A stretch of DNA of 64,000 nucleotides from Cordia subcordata (taxonomy: Eukaryota; Streptophyta; Magnoliopsida; Boraginales; Cordiaceae), in NCBI GenBank assembly GCA_028554755.1, contig JAPTOF010000005.1, positions 20,992,001-21,056,000 of the forward strand, in the 5' to 3' direction. Below, piece after piece: positions 22,492-34,858 of this stretch. Each line of letters starts with the position of its first letter. Within the stretch, counting starts at the first letter, position 1. Below the pieces are notes generated by a model. The model saw nothing but the letters and a program-made list of their open reading frames with translations. It made no database searches and was not told the origin of the DNA. The translations under genes and the position numbers were made by a program.

Positions 22492-25400
22492 TTATGCCCA
22501 ACTAGCATCTAATCCAAGTATCACGCTGAAAACTCGTTTCATCTCTGAGATTGGATCGTTTATGTTTGCAGATGACTTTGATCGCCAAGCAACATGATCA
22601 TCAGGCCTCACCAAAATGGCTCCTTTGTCTGTCAGCTTGCACAGATCCCACCAAGAAGGTGAAGTTGGTGATCTCTTCACTTCCACAACATCAATGAAGT
22701 TTTTCCAGGGCATCAATGCAGCAGCACTTGTGACATTTCCATCATCAGTAGTAGTGTTCTCTGGCCACACAACACACACCTTCAAAGGAAGTTTGATTTC
22801 CTCTGCAGCCACCTTGAATGCAGCTTGGGCCAGATGATAGGACTCTTTAACTGGTGCTATAATGAGAACAAACTCAACCTTTTCCACTGAAAGGAGATCT
22901 AGTGTGGAAAATGTGTTCTGCACAAATCTCATGTTATTGTTGTTAAAGTTAAGAAATATATATTCTTGAAATAGATGAAAGGAGAAAGAAAAGGAGCTTT
23001 CTAATTGAATTGAACTGCTAAGCAAATATTAATTTCAGTTTTGCTTGCAGATCTTTAGAACATCTAGTTTTAAACACTACTAGATTGTTAATTAAATTAT
23101 AAGTAATACATAAATAATAGACAATATTAATGATATAATTAAGAATGATACATTGGTTGATAATATGATAATAAATAGCTAATAATAAATTAAGGACCAA
23201 CATTATATCACGTAAGTAACAACGTGACACTTTAAGATTACTGTCAACTTTAATATAATGATATTGATTATCTATGCACAAAATACCTTGCTTGAGAAAT
23301 TTGACAACAATTTAACAGTCGTGTGGGGCAGCCTTGACCCGGGGTCAGTGGACGAAACATATTCTCTCTTACGTCCGGTTGGTGATTCTAATACAATTTG
23401 CATGTCATCATCACCATCGCTCACCAGTGCTCCTTTCAGGTACCTAATATGAGTAGACCGATGCACAAAACTTATTTAAGCTTATCATATAGCATAACAA
23501 AAAATTAATCTTAAAGAGATACTATCTTTACATTAAATATAAAAAAATAAAAACTTTAAAAAGAATGTTATTGTTCATTAAGATACTATATTTTTACAAT
23601 AATTTATGTTTACGGCCGGACATTGCGATATCTAAAATTGAAGTCACATGGTAAACAAGTACTATTAATTGTGTTAATGTAATTGATGAAGCCTCTCTTT
23701 TGAACTAACAATTTTAATTTAATCAACAAAAGACAAGTAACGTTAATTAATTACCTAAAACCTATATCCTCAGCAGGCAATCGAAGTTGGATGCTCTCTC
23801 CACCTTCAAAGATCTGTTTTAGTTTAGCAAGCCTTGAAGATCCAAGAGGATTTTTCTCATTCAACACAAAGTCTGACAGCTGCAAGCCAACCATAGCAAA
23901 CGTTCCACGTAAAATCGCCTTTTTAAGAGCGGATGGCAAAATGGTGCCCATCCAACCATTGATGCCTCTGTACACTGCAAAACTTAATTATCACATAGAA
24001 GTTAGCATTCAATCAGCAAGACGGGAATATAGTTTAAGAGGTTGATATTACTTCTCCCAACGTAGGACTTGGGTTCGGAGTGGGGAGTTCAAGCGAAAAA
24101 ACCAAAGAGTAAAAAAGGAGAGGAAAGAGAAAAAGCTGACCCGCCATTCCTATGGTTGGATCAATACCAAGTGCACCATAAACTTCCGTTGCTACTTTGA
24201 TAATTTGCATACTAAGTGCTATGTTGTAACTAGCAATCTGCATATACAGTTCAAGACTAGACATAAATATGTATGTAATTACATACGTATGCATCTACTT
24301 ATGTATGTATATATATATATATATATATGGAATAGACTTATATAAGATGCTTATCCTATTGACGTTAAAGAAGCATGTTTATTCTTTTTTATCTCATAAG
24401 ATACAAGATATTTTACCATAAGTATCTTATAAAAACTGAAAACAAACCATACCTTTTTGTATAAATAATCATCCTATAATAAGCTTATAGCAAACACAAA
24501 ATAGTAGCATAGCTACAAGGAAGAAAATTAACACCTGCTTCCTTTCCGTTTCATAAGTGGAAAGGAAAGAAATTGGAGCCGCACCCTGGAGTATAGAGGC
24601 CAATTTCCAAGCAAGGTTATGAACATCCTGGATTCCAGTGTTCATACCTGTAAATTAAACTTTGTTTTAATGGAAAGTTGTCTGAGTATAGGACTGATTT
24701 CTGGATTTTAAATCACTATATATATACACACATCCACAAAAACTTGTGTTTTCCGAGCATGCATTTATCGCAAATCCAATTTATTTTAATTAAAAGAGAA
24801 GTATATAATATTTTCAAAATTTTATACTGAACTAGAATATAGTATTAAAGTCTTGGGATATATTCTATATTTCCCTACATTAATCTTTCATTCTTTCGCT
24901 TGATTAACATAATTTTTGGATGTGAGTTGAACATCACACGAGAATTAAAATCTAGGCTGGAATTTTGTTCCTTGGAAGTGAAAGACGTGTCAGTTAACAC
25001 CCGTACATGGATAAATTGTTTTGTGAAATTAAATAAAATTTAATTTCTCATCTTATTAAAAAAATAAAAAAACTCTAAAGCATGTGCATACTGCATACCG
25101 AAACCACCAGAAGGAGGGAAGCGGTGAGCAGCATCGCCAGCAAGTATGACTCTGTTGTCAAAAGATAGGAATTTCTCTGCAATTTGAGCTTGCATCACCC
25201 AAGGCTTTACGGTTGTTATGTTCAAGTCTGCAAACTCGCTACCAACTAATCTGGTGATTAACCTCTTACACATCTACAAGATGAAGCTTTTAAAGGTAAC
25301 TATTACAATGACACTACAAGCGATACCAGTAATTACATATATTTTGATCTCTAATTACATTTAAAAATATAATTAAAATAATTTATTACACTTACTACAA

Positions 25401-28400
25401 GTGTAACTAATATTGATGTAACAAAAAATATTATAGCACTTAAAAAATGTAGCTAATATTAATTATATTTTGAAATATAGCTAAAACTTACTACACTTTA
25501 AAATGTAACTAATATTAGTTACACTTTGAAATGTAACAATACTAAAATATTAATATATTTATATTAGTTACACTTCAAGCATAATAATTTTTTTATTATC
25601 TTAAAAAATTAAATAAAAAAATTGTAATATTATTATTACAATTTTAAATATTTTAAAATATTTATTATAACTCTAACTAAAATAAAATTCTAAAATAAAA
25701 TGGTATCGCTTTTATATATTGCATGCAACTCAATGTCTCCAATGTCGTATAGGTGTGGGATTCAAGCCAAAAAAAACTTCATGATTCCTTGGCTTATATG
25801 ACTATAATCATTTGGTTACGTTTGCAATTGTAACCATTTTAGTTACACTTAGGAAGTGTAACAAATCAATTGTAACCATTTTAGTTACACTTAGGAAGTG
25901 TAACAAATCAAGTGTAATTAAAATGGTCATACTTACAAGTGTAACAAAATGATTGAGATACCGAAAATTATATAAAAATATATTTTTGTTACACTTACAA
26001 GTGTAATTATACTAAATTACTTCTTTTTTATACTTCTAACCATTTTAGTTACATTTCCAAGTGTAACAAAATAATTGAAATACCAAAAATTATATGAAAA
26101 TATTTTATTACACTTACAAGTGTAATTATACTAAAATACTTTTTTATACTTCTACCCATTTTAGTTACACTTTCAAGTGTAACAAAAGGATTGAAATACC
26201 AAAAATTATACAAAAATATTTTGTTACACTTAGAATTGTAACTATACTAAAATATTTTTTTTACACTACCTTCAAATGTAATAAAAAAAATATTTTATTA
26301 TTGGCATAAATTGTTTTAGTGTGAAGACGAGGCATTGGTTCGAAATATCAATATATATTTTCACTGAATTTATTATTACTATTAAATACATGGTAGAACA
26401 TAACAACTAAAACATCATTCACTAAATATAGATCAATGCCATGGATTTGTGACGGAATATGTCGGGCTAAATTATATCGTCATTAATCATATTAGTGACA
26501 GATTTTTAACCCAAGATAGATAATTAATATTCAACAACTTCATATTGTCAAGCTGTTTAATTTGTTTATGGGAAAGTATTCTGCAAAGAGTGGAAAATAC
26601 CTCAGGGGTGAAGTCTTCCGGCTTCCGTTGAGGGGGATAATATGGTACCTATGAAGCAAATAACTAAAACATGAGTTGTAAATTTTCACAGATCAAGATT
26701 TTTTACCTAACTAATATTTTGTCCGGTCCTAACATTCCAAGGATGCACCTCAACCGATCATTTCATTTCTAAATTTCAAAACACATAAGGATAAGTGAAA
26801 TGGTTATGATCTCGGAACACAAAATGACAAAACACACTGTACCTGAAATGCAAACTCCCCTTGTGTGAGATCATAAGCAACAACAAAACATATACCTTCA
26901 GGATTGAAGAGGAAATATAGCATGCCTGGTCTCTCTTTCATCAAATAATGCCCCAGGTCTTGACTGAAAAAATGGATGCTGACGAACATTTGCAAGTCTT
27001 TTTCACCTTTCATGTCTATACCCGCAAGCTTTTGAACTGTACTTCTAGCACCATCTGTACCAACAAGAAACTTGCAATGGATTTCTTCCTGCATAAGCTT
27101 TCCTTCTTCATCAAAAGCAGCAGTTGCTGTAACACCATGGTCTGCAGTTTTAATGGAGATGCATTCGTGCCCCATTAATATCTGCCCAGCTGCTTCTTTA
27201 ATGATAAGCTCATTAATGGCCTCCTTATTAGCACCTTTAGAGTTTTCATGAGTGATATGAAAGCCGAGGCTCTCCAGCTTGTTTAGTAGGAGTTCATTCA
27301 GTTTGCACTGCTTGAGGTGTCCAACGGAGACTGGGCTCACTGTCTCATCAGTATCTGCAGTTGGCGAAGGAAAAAGTTTTTACTGAAGAAAGTCAACTCA
27401 CTACCAAAAAATTCAAGAATAGATGTCAATTTTACTTCAAAATAACAAGGAATAAGCGACAGTTTTGTGACATAAATAGGATCTAGGTAATATATTGATT
27501 TATTGTTACATAAGATAATTAATTAATACATTCTTAATTTGATTGGCGGATAATATATATGACTATAGAATGCTACAATATGAAAGATTTAAGGTTCGAA
27601 TAGTGGATGAAATATGATTTTTTTTTTGTAAAATTATATATAGGTAGTGTTTTCAAATAGGCAACGCCCATACAAGCTGCCATTTTCAAATAGCCGAGTG
27701 CCCATATGGATGGTGGCAGCTACCTATTATCTACTTTTTTGTAGTGACTAGTTGGGGGTCATTTATAAATTTTTCTTTAATTCTTTTTTTCTCTTTTTGT
27801 GCTTTGAGTTAGGGTATCAACTAATCCGGGAAAAATCCTCCAACAAGTGCTTAGGGTGAGGTCACTGCTAGTTCAGCTAACAATTTGTTAGAGTTTATAA
27901 AATTTTTACCAAGTAGAAATTGTGAATTGTACCATGACGATAGCAATTGGTAAGAAAGGTTATTTATAAATTTAAGCCGGATCATATACTGATCATATAA
28001 GTAAATTAGTTCTAATAACTAGCTGATAGTAGTATATATACAAAGATAAAGAAGACTACGATTGTATATGAACAGATAAGAATAGATCGTGACTATCTTT
28101 ATATAGTACCATATAATAAAACACAGAGTTATATTCTAAAAGTTGTTGTATAATTAAGTCGAGTAGCTTAAGGGCTTAACTCATAAACAAAATCTGAAAT
28201 CATATGCTTTTTTTTTTTCTTTTTGTACGTTTACCTTGAGGTTGCATATGATCAACTGAGCCAAGAAGACGACCAGTGAGTATAATACAATATACGAAGT
28301 TCCTCCAAGAATCAAGAGGTGGTTGAGACCTTACAATATCATCAACTAAACCATCTATTTTCCGAAACACCTACAAAAATAACAAATTTACATTTAACTT

Positions 28401-29568
28401 AATGAAGCCATGCATGCAATAAACTTATATATCCTTAATTATAATTAACTCATTATATATGATCTACTTATCTACATAACATTTACATTAAAATTAATAT
28501 AATTAATATAATTAATAAAAACAAAGAAAAGGATTTAACAAACCTCCATAGACCTATTGTTTATTAGATGTGCTTGTGGATGTGTGGAGAACTCCTTTCG
28601 TTTCTCCAAAATGGCACATTTTACCCCTACATAGGAGTTAGGAAATTAAATAATAAGCTAACTAATCAAATGCATTGAAATTTTTCAGATATTCAATTAG
28701 AAGTGTTAGTTCAGAACTGTAAATAATGATGTTGGCTTTTACACAACAATAGGTGTGTAAGTGACTACTTTATTTAAAAGTTTAAAGTTCTAAAAGTTTT
28801 GCATTTCATTAGTCTAGTAATGTTGAAAACAAATAAATAAATAGGACAAAGTTCTTTGCAGCTAACAACTTAATTTTTCAGATAAGGTAAATATAGTATT
28901 TGAGCCCATGTAGTAGGGTTTTCTTTTAAACATTTTTTCAAGTCCCCAACCCCATCCCAACCACCTATCTCACACGGGATAAGAATAATATCGAATCTTA
29001 TTCCTGAAAGAAGTAGTTTCAATCATTAGAGCTATCCTTGAGTCCATGTAATAAGTTTAATCCTCTGTTATCACCCGTTTTGAGAAAATTAAAACTTTTT
29101 ACGGGCTCAAAGTAGCTCTTTCTTGCATGCATGTGAGTGTAGGCGTTTGAAGACTAGTAAATAAATACACACACCAAAAAAAAAAGAAAAAGAAACCTTT
29201 ATCCCCTGCTTAAACTTTTAAACATCAGTCCAAGTAGGTATATCTAACATGCACTTATTTTTTTCAAAAAATAAATTCATACAGAGTACATATATAACTA
29301 GTTTGATATCTAGGTCAGAAGTACTATAATCAACCGGTAGCTCAGAAACCAAAAAGAAGAAAAAGAAAAAACTAGGATCAAGTTTGCGATCATAACCAAG
29401 TTTGGTTAAAAGGATGGAGAGAAGAAGGCCAGCAGGGCCTGCACCAACAATCAAAATAGGCAAGATTGAATCATCAATGTTGTTGAGATTGTTTGTTTCT
29501 AATAAAGAAAGCTTATTAGTTTTGCAGAGTCCAATATCGGACCTTTTTGTGAACCCAAAATCCCCCAT
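22492..29568 (-). CDS. Gene B: FAD-dependent aromatic/polyketide hydroxylase-like monooxygenase
   Basis: Eleven GT-AG exons give 712 aa: 29397-29568, 28544-28626, 28235-28370, 26843-27354, 26601-26648, 25099-25273, 24535-24647, 24141-24237, 23755-23974, 23287-23443, 22492-22917. Intron phases equal those of A and C. Seen: ATG at 29568 with a 40-residue leader shared with C (MGDFGFTKRSDIGL), GAGPAG at 42-47, GTDGARS about 229-235, GDAAHRFPPSGGFG about 363-376, and a C-terminal thioredoxin-like domain from about residue 571 with LVRPDDHVAWR. Exons 9-11 are almost identical to those of C. The last codons differ (DASWA-stop versus DASN), because homology to the A and C 3' ends stops at about 22502. 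Intron 5 carries a CACTA element and the upstream region two Mutator-like insertions, so its expression may differ from C. Catalysis as in gene A; substrate unknown. Confidence 0.9.
24301..24480. repeat. Degraded repeat in gene B intron 7
   Basis: Starts with an (AT)n run (about 24307-24328), followed by TGGAATAGACTTATATAAGATGC and ending with ATCTTATAAAAACTGAAAAC. It resembles the ends of the 63240-63975 repeat and is shared with gene C (49730-49860). Confidence 0.5.
25312..26321. mobile_element. Non-autonomous CACTA (En/Spm-type) element in gene B intron 5
   Basis: Begins CACTACAAGCGATACCAG and ends CATAAATTGTTTTAGTG, with TGA duplicated on both sides (25309-25311, 26322-26324): CACTA termini and a 3-bp TSD. 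The interior is made of many diverged ACACTTACAAGTGTAAC palindromic units, typical of subterminal repeats. Intron 5 of gene C is only about 150 bp and lacks it. Confidence 0.85.
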
Positions 29569-29653
29569 ATCACACAGACCAACACACGCTAAATTGAGAG
29601 GAAACGTCTGTTTGGTGACTAAGAGCTGCAAATTAGCTTGTTTGTTTGGCAAA

Positions 29654-29660
29654 CCTTATA
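29654..29660 (-). promoter_or_regulatory. TATA box of gene B
   Basis: Minus-strand TATATAA, about 86 bp upstream of the ATG at 29568, within the family-wide GGCAAACCTTATATAGAT block. Confidence 0.65.
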
Positions 29661-29902
29661 TAGATCAATTTCTTGATTAGGTCAATGAAGGTTTTATTTG
29701 TTTGTTCAAGGTGAATCCGTTTCAAGCTAGAACGCTAATAATTTCTAATTTGTATTGTGGAAAAATCTTTTGGGCAATATTTTTATCGCCACCAACTAAT
29801 TACTTTTAGCCATGACCGGCAAAGTGAAAAGCTTGTCAACAAAATAAGCAAAGCTGACCATGTCTTAGTTTGAATGACCCTCTAATTAATTAACTAATTA
29901 AT

Positions 29903-30296
29903 GGTTAAATAATTTATTTGGTCCTCTATTTTTAACTTTTTTGATAATTAAGTCACTTATCTTTAAAAAGTGACAATTTAGTCCTATATCTTTGCAATTA
30001 GTGACACTTTTAGTCCCAAGATCAAAAAATATTTTTAAAAAAATGACATTTTTCAATCTTTTACCTTTGCAATTTATAACTATATTAATCATTGTCTTTA
30101 CAATTTGTGGCATTGTTAGTCCTTTATCTTTGTTATTTGTGATAACGATTGTTCTAATTTTTTAAAATTTTTTTTTATGGTTGGGACTAGCAGCATCAGA
30201 AATTGCAAAGGTAGGTGGCTAAATTGTCGAATTTTAAAGATAACGAACTTGATTGTCAAAAAGATCAAAGATAAGGAACCAAATAAATTATTTAAC
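29903..30296. mobile_element. Mutator-like MITE upstream of gene B
   Basis: Near-perfect inverted ends of about 22 bp (GTTAAATAATTTATTTGG at both ends) around a non-coding interior containing repeated AGTCCTTTATCTTT-type words. It sits in a TTAATTAATTAA run that in gene C is uninterrupted (54340-54362). Exact TSD is masked by the simple target. Confidence 0.75.
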
Positions 30297-30348
30297 ATTA
30301 ATTAATTAATTAGCTAATCGATCAAAATTTTGCTACACAATCAAAATA

Positions 30349-32030
30349 AAAGTTAAATTGCACCAATCGTCCCTTATCTTTGCCTCTCGTGACATTCTTA
30401 GCCCTTATCTTTCATTTGTGGCAAGTTAGCCCCATAACTAATATTTTTGTGTCGCCGTTAGTCCCAAGTTGATTTTCCATTAGAAAAACACGCTAAATAT
30501 CACATGTCTCTCACTAGCCAAGCTTAATATTGTCCAAACACATTAAAATTTATTTTTCATAGTTTAAATTACACCAATCATCCCTTATCTTTCATTTGTG
30601 ACATATTAGTCTCGTAATTAATAGTTCTGTGTCGCTGTTAATCCCAACTTAATTTTTCATTAAAAAATACCAAAAAAAAAATCACATGCACCTCACATGG
30701 ATTGCATTTTTGCTTTTTTACCAAAGCTAATATTATTCAAATGTATTAAAAACTGTAACAAATCCTTAAAAATCACAAAATACAAAAAACTTTAGATAGC
30801 CCAAAACCCACAAATAGACACACACGAACAAATACTCGATATCAAATAGATAGAGCTATCTTTTTCTCAATACTCGTTAACTCCTATCTTAGGCTAACTC
30901 TAACAAAACCTAAAATAACAAAGACCCTTATATTTAGAGAAATGTTGGTGCTAATGTTTTCCAATAATTCCCTTATTTAATCCCTAAACTTTGGGTGTTC
31001 TTCCAACCCTAAACCAACCACCCATATGTAGGACGAGTTTTTTTCATCCTCAAACCTTATCCCTCGAATCCCATCCCCATAGCTGCAAATTGCTCTGGTC
31101 ATGAAGGCCTTAAGAAATAGATGAGCTATTGGAGTAAAACTAAAATAGAGATTTCTTAAACTGAGTGATTAATAAAAAATACGAAATTTGTTGGAGTATA
31201 ACTAAAAATAAAGATCATGAAATATAAGAAAATTGCTCAAATCACTTAAATTTGGAGAAATAATAGGGAAATTATTGGAAACAACCTTATATAAAGTATC
31301 TAGGGGAGAGCTATGCTGAAGGTCTTAGAGGAGAAGGGAGACGATGAAAAGGTCAAGAAGGTGGGGTGGATGATGGGGTGAAAGTGCTTATGGTGAGGAT
31401 AAAGGTAAGAGAGGTAACCAAGGGGAGTGTATTGGTGGTTTTGCTAGTATATAAGTCAAAATCTTGAAGGAGACGGAGCTTGAGGTGAAGGCGATGCCAT
31501 GGGAGTATAAGAGTGTAGAAGTGTTTGGGATCATAGAAAGTGAAGTGACATCATGTGTTTGTAAATGTAAAAATGATCAAAGTCCATAAGAGAGTTTTTC
31601 AAGTCTTCTTTTTGCGGTTTAACAAAATGGGTTTTAATGTGTTTAGACGATATTAGCCTTAGGAAAAAAGCAAAAATGCGATCCATGTAAGGTGAATGTG
31701 ATATTTTTGTGATTTTTTAATGAAAAATTAAGTACGGACTAACAGCAATATAAAACTATTAGTTATAGAACTAATATGTTACAAATGAAAGATAAGGGAC
31801 AATTAGTGTAATTTACGTTTTGAAAAATAAATTTTAATATATTTGGACAATATTAACCTTGGCACATGAAACACACGTGATATTTAACATGTTTTTCTAA
31901 TGAAAAATTAAGTTGGGATTAACAGTGATACAAAAATATTAGTTATGAGACTAACTTGTCACAAATGAAAGATAAGGACTAGGAACGTTACAAGAGACAA
32001 AAATAAGGGACAATTGGTGTAATTTATCCC
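30349..32030. mobile_element. Mutator-like element (about 1.68 kb) in the gene B upstream region
   Basis: Long terminal inverted repeats: left TTAAATTGCACCAATCGTCC and onward, right the inverse ending GGTGTAATTTATCCC, similar over more than 80 bp and including CCCTTATCTTTCATTTGTG. Flanked by a 9-bp direct repeat AAAATAAAA (30340-30348, 32031-32039). Gene C lacks the insertion at the matching site (about 54395). No transposase frame. The middle (about 31290-31540) is purine-rich and may be acquired DNA, but I could not assign it. Confidence 0.82.
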
Positions 32031-32039
32031 AAAATAAAA

Positions 32040-33980
32040 TTAATCTATACTTTGCCTCTTTCGCGTCATTGCGTGCGTTATGAGCCACAACTTAAAACTT
32101 TGGTGTATTGACTCAACTGTTTAATTTGTATTATCCAAATACATTGATTCAACACTTCCCTTCTCGCCTCTGTGAGTTACTTCACTCAGATTTGTTGCCT
32201 CCGCGCATGGGTTAACCACTTGTACTCTTTTTTCTTTTTCAATGAAATTATCTTTGACCAAAAGAGAAAAATGAAACCGTCTCTTTGTCTATTTTTCCCC
32301 CAAAAAATAATGCAAGCGTCCTAATTATAACATATCCAAAATTACTCCCATTTTCTTCCTCTTGATGAAGTCTTTTTTCTTTTTCTTATTCTTTCACTGT
32401 GGAAAAAAGTCAATTATGTTGAAAACTTGATCGTGTCACGTATTAAGAAAATGCTATGAATATGAATTCAAATAGTTGAGGTCCTAATAAGGCACATAAA
32501 ATAGTTCGAAAAGTTAATTTCTGGAATTAATAAATTCAAAACCCTAGTAGATAGCTCGTATATATAATTTATATTCACACTCAACAGAATTGAATACTTG
32601 TAAATCCAATGACGTAAGTGTTGATTACAAAAAGCAATATAAATATCACCATTTTGATATCCTCTCCTAACTCCTATTTTTAGTCCTAATCTTCTAACTT
32701 AAAATTCCATTCATGTATTTCATGTATCAACAAATCTTCTCCATTGATTTAAATATCCTACATCTACCAAAAATAACTTTTCATTCCCATTTTTTCACTC
32801 CTCTTTGTTTAAATTAATGGCGAATATTTGTTGACATATAAAATACATGGTTGAGATTTTAAGTTAGAAAGTTAGGTTCAAATAGGAGGTAGGAGAGGAT
32901 TCTCGTCTAATTGACATTGTCATTTGATAGGTAATTAATTAGAGAGAGGGAGGATTGAGAGATTCTATGCATGACAAATTATTAATACTAACAATGGGAG
33001 TTAATTAAGAAAGAAGAACCAATTAAGGAATCTCCTAAGTTTGAAAGAAGAGCTAACTAATGCTAAAAAATTTTTAGGATCATTCTAAGCTAGATCAGTT
33101 GTTAGGTTGTGGCTCTAATACTATGCCCAAGTCGATAATGAGAAAGATTAGGAGCCAAATTAGAGGAGGGGTCATTCCTTGGGTCTAATCACTGCTTTTG
33201 TAAGAGAGGGGAGAGAATCTATTTCCTGAATGCGAGAGCATTTGTGACATTCTTGAGAACAGGAATTAGGCTTTTTTTCTTTCTAGAGGAAGCAATTGCG
33301 TGTAATTAAAACTCGTATCTTAGTGGATTATCCCAAAGGGCCAGGAACCGTGAACATAGGCAACGGTGTCAAACTATGTAAATTTGTATGTACTTTTTCT
33401 CGTCACTTTTGCTCATATGTATTTTCACTACGAGTAAATTGCATATTTGTCCCTGTACTTTGATTTTGTGTACCACACTCCCTTGTAATATTAAAATTTT
33501 CTAATTACCCTGCTGTACTTTAATCTATATGTACTATACTCTCCTGTAGTATTAAAACTAACTAATTATCCCTGTACTCTTTTAAAAATGGATGGTAGGG
33601 GGTTGCACATTTTTAAATATTTCAAGGAGATAATTAGCTAATTTTGATACTATAGGGAATATGATGCACTTTCTCTTTGAAATATTTAAAAATGTGCCTA
33701 TTTTGATTGTTGATCCCGTCAAACTAGAACAAGAGCCGCTCAAATCGATCAACATATCCATCTTGCACAAAATTAATTGGGTGATTTAAAATACGCGCAA
33801 TATAAAATAAGAAAAATATATACACAACACTTGTTGAATCTTGGGCTCCCTCATACTAATGCACATAAAAATTATATATATATGATTAATTCAACTTATA
33901 AGACGTTGGAACAATTAGAAAATTTCAAAAATGAAACCATTTAGCTTGAATAGCAAAAGGCAATTAATCAAGTACGACAG
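32040..33980. repeat. Outer upstream flank of gene B, duplicated next to genes C and G
   Basis: No gene. Collinear with 54400-57270 and 5000-6300 (CTTTGCCTCTTTCGCGTCATT, AATGCTATGAATATGAATTCAAATAGTTGAGG, AGAGAGGGGAGAGAATCTATTT). At 33434-33700 it holds a repeat starting GAGTAAATTGCATATTTGTCCC with inverted internal parts, related to the one at 54468-54905. Confidence 0.75.
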
Positions 33981-34014
33981 CGAATTTTTCAACTAGCCTT
34001 ACACAAAGCTTTAG

Positions 34015-34158
34015 GAACTTTAAATAGTTGTTTGAACAACAGCAACAACATCACCGATATGATCATATTGATGATTACTAGCTCCTATGATTCGAATACA
34101 CATCAATTCTTGAGCCCTGTTGTTATCCGCTACATTTAAATGGGTCTGAATTAATCAT
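34015..34158 (-). pseudogene. rpl14: Plastid rpl14 fragment (5' half), nuclear plastid DNA
   Basis: The minus strand reads [19 protein letters not shown] followed by [18 protein letters not shown], the N-terminal half of chloroplast ribosomal protein L14 (large subunit). The start region has lost two bases, and homology ends after VAVV. It follows the rpl16 fragment in the plastid order, so both came in one plastid S10-operon piece. Not functional here. Confidence 0.88.
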
Positions 34159-34281
34159 ATCATTTTTTTATCTATTCTTTCAATGCAAAAGACAAAGAGG
34201 AAAAAAAAAAATTGTTTGTCTAAAAAAGAAACTTGCCATTTTTTGTCCTCCCCAAGACACACTTCTCTTGGTTCTACATTT

Positions 34282-34563
34282 TTATCCTGAAATGATGAAT
34301 CGAGTTTGTATAGGCATTTTGGATGCTGCTATTGAAATAGCCCTTCTAGCTATATTTTCTGTTACTCTACTCGTTTCATTCAATATTTGACTTGGTTTAA
34401 CAACAGCTACCCAATATTCAGAAGATCCTTTTCTTGAACCCATATGAGTTTCTGCGGGTCTTAGTGTAACTAGTTTGTCTGGAAACAAGCGTACCCATAT
34501 TTTTCCCCACAACGACGTGCATTTCATGTCATTTCCATATATTTTTTTAGATTTCGATATCAA
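34282..34563 (-). pseudogene. rpl16: Plastid rpl16 fragment (3' end), nuclear plastid DNA
   Basis: The minus strand encodes [52 protein letters not shown] and RFIISG-stop, the C-terminal part of chloroplast ribosomal protein L16. Upstream, homology continues at DNA level (CATGAAATGCACGTCG) but out of frame. Several substitutions at otherwise conserved residues mark an old transfer. Confidence 0.9.
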
Positions 34564-34618
34564 GAAACACTTTTTGAATAATTTGAATCTGAAGCCACAA
34601 TCCCTTGTGGAAATAAAT

Positions 34619-34677
34619 TGCGTCCACTAGGATTTGAACCTATATCAAAGGTTTAGAAGACATTTGTTCTATAAGGA
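34619..34677 (-). pseudogene. trnR-UCU: Plastid trnR-UCU fragment
   Basis: Minus strand: anticodon arm GTCTTCTAAACCTTTGATAT, T arm GGTTCAAATCC and acceptor end GGACGCA of the chloroplast arginine tRNA. The 5' acceptor strand and D arm are degraded. In most plastomes trnR-UCU is far from rpl16, so this is a second plastid piece joined to the first. Confidence 0.75.
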
Positions 34678-34858
34678 AAATTTTTATGTCTTATTGAATG
34701 ACGCATAGAAATATTGATAACACACATAGAGTTAATGGCATTTCATAACTAATTGACTTAGCAGCAACCTGTAAACCACATAATATCTTCAATCTGATTA
34801 ATTCTTACCAAATTAGTATTCGTAATTTGTTAAGAATATGGGGAAAAAAAAACACTAA

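Noticed and set aside
25312..26321. Repeated ACACTT-AAGTGT palindromes considered as a CRISPR-like or satellite array
   Set aside because: Units are diverged, irregularly spaced and bounded by CACTA termini with a 3-bp duplication. They are subterminal repeats of a transposon in a plant nuclear intron.
34282..34563. rpl16 fragment as a functional nuclear-transferred ribosomal gene
   Set aside because: It lacks the 5' part, is frameshifted upstream and has no transit peptide; it is linked to a broken rpl14.
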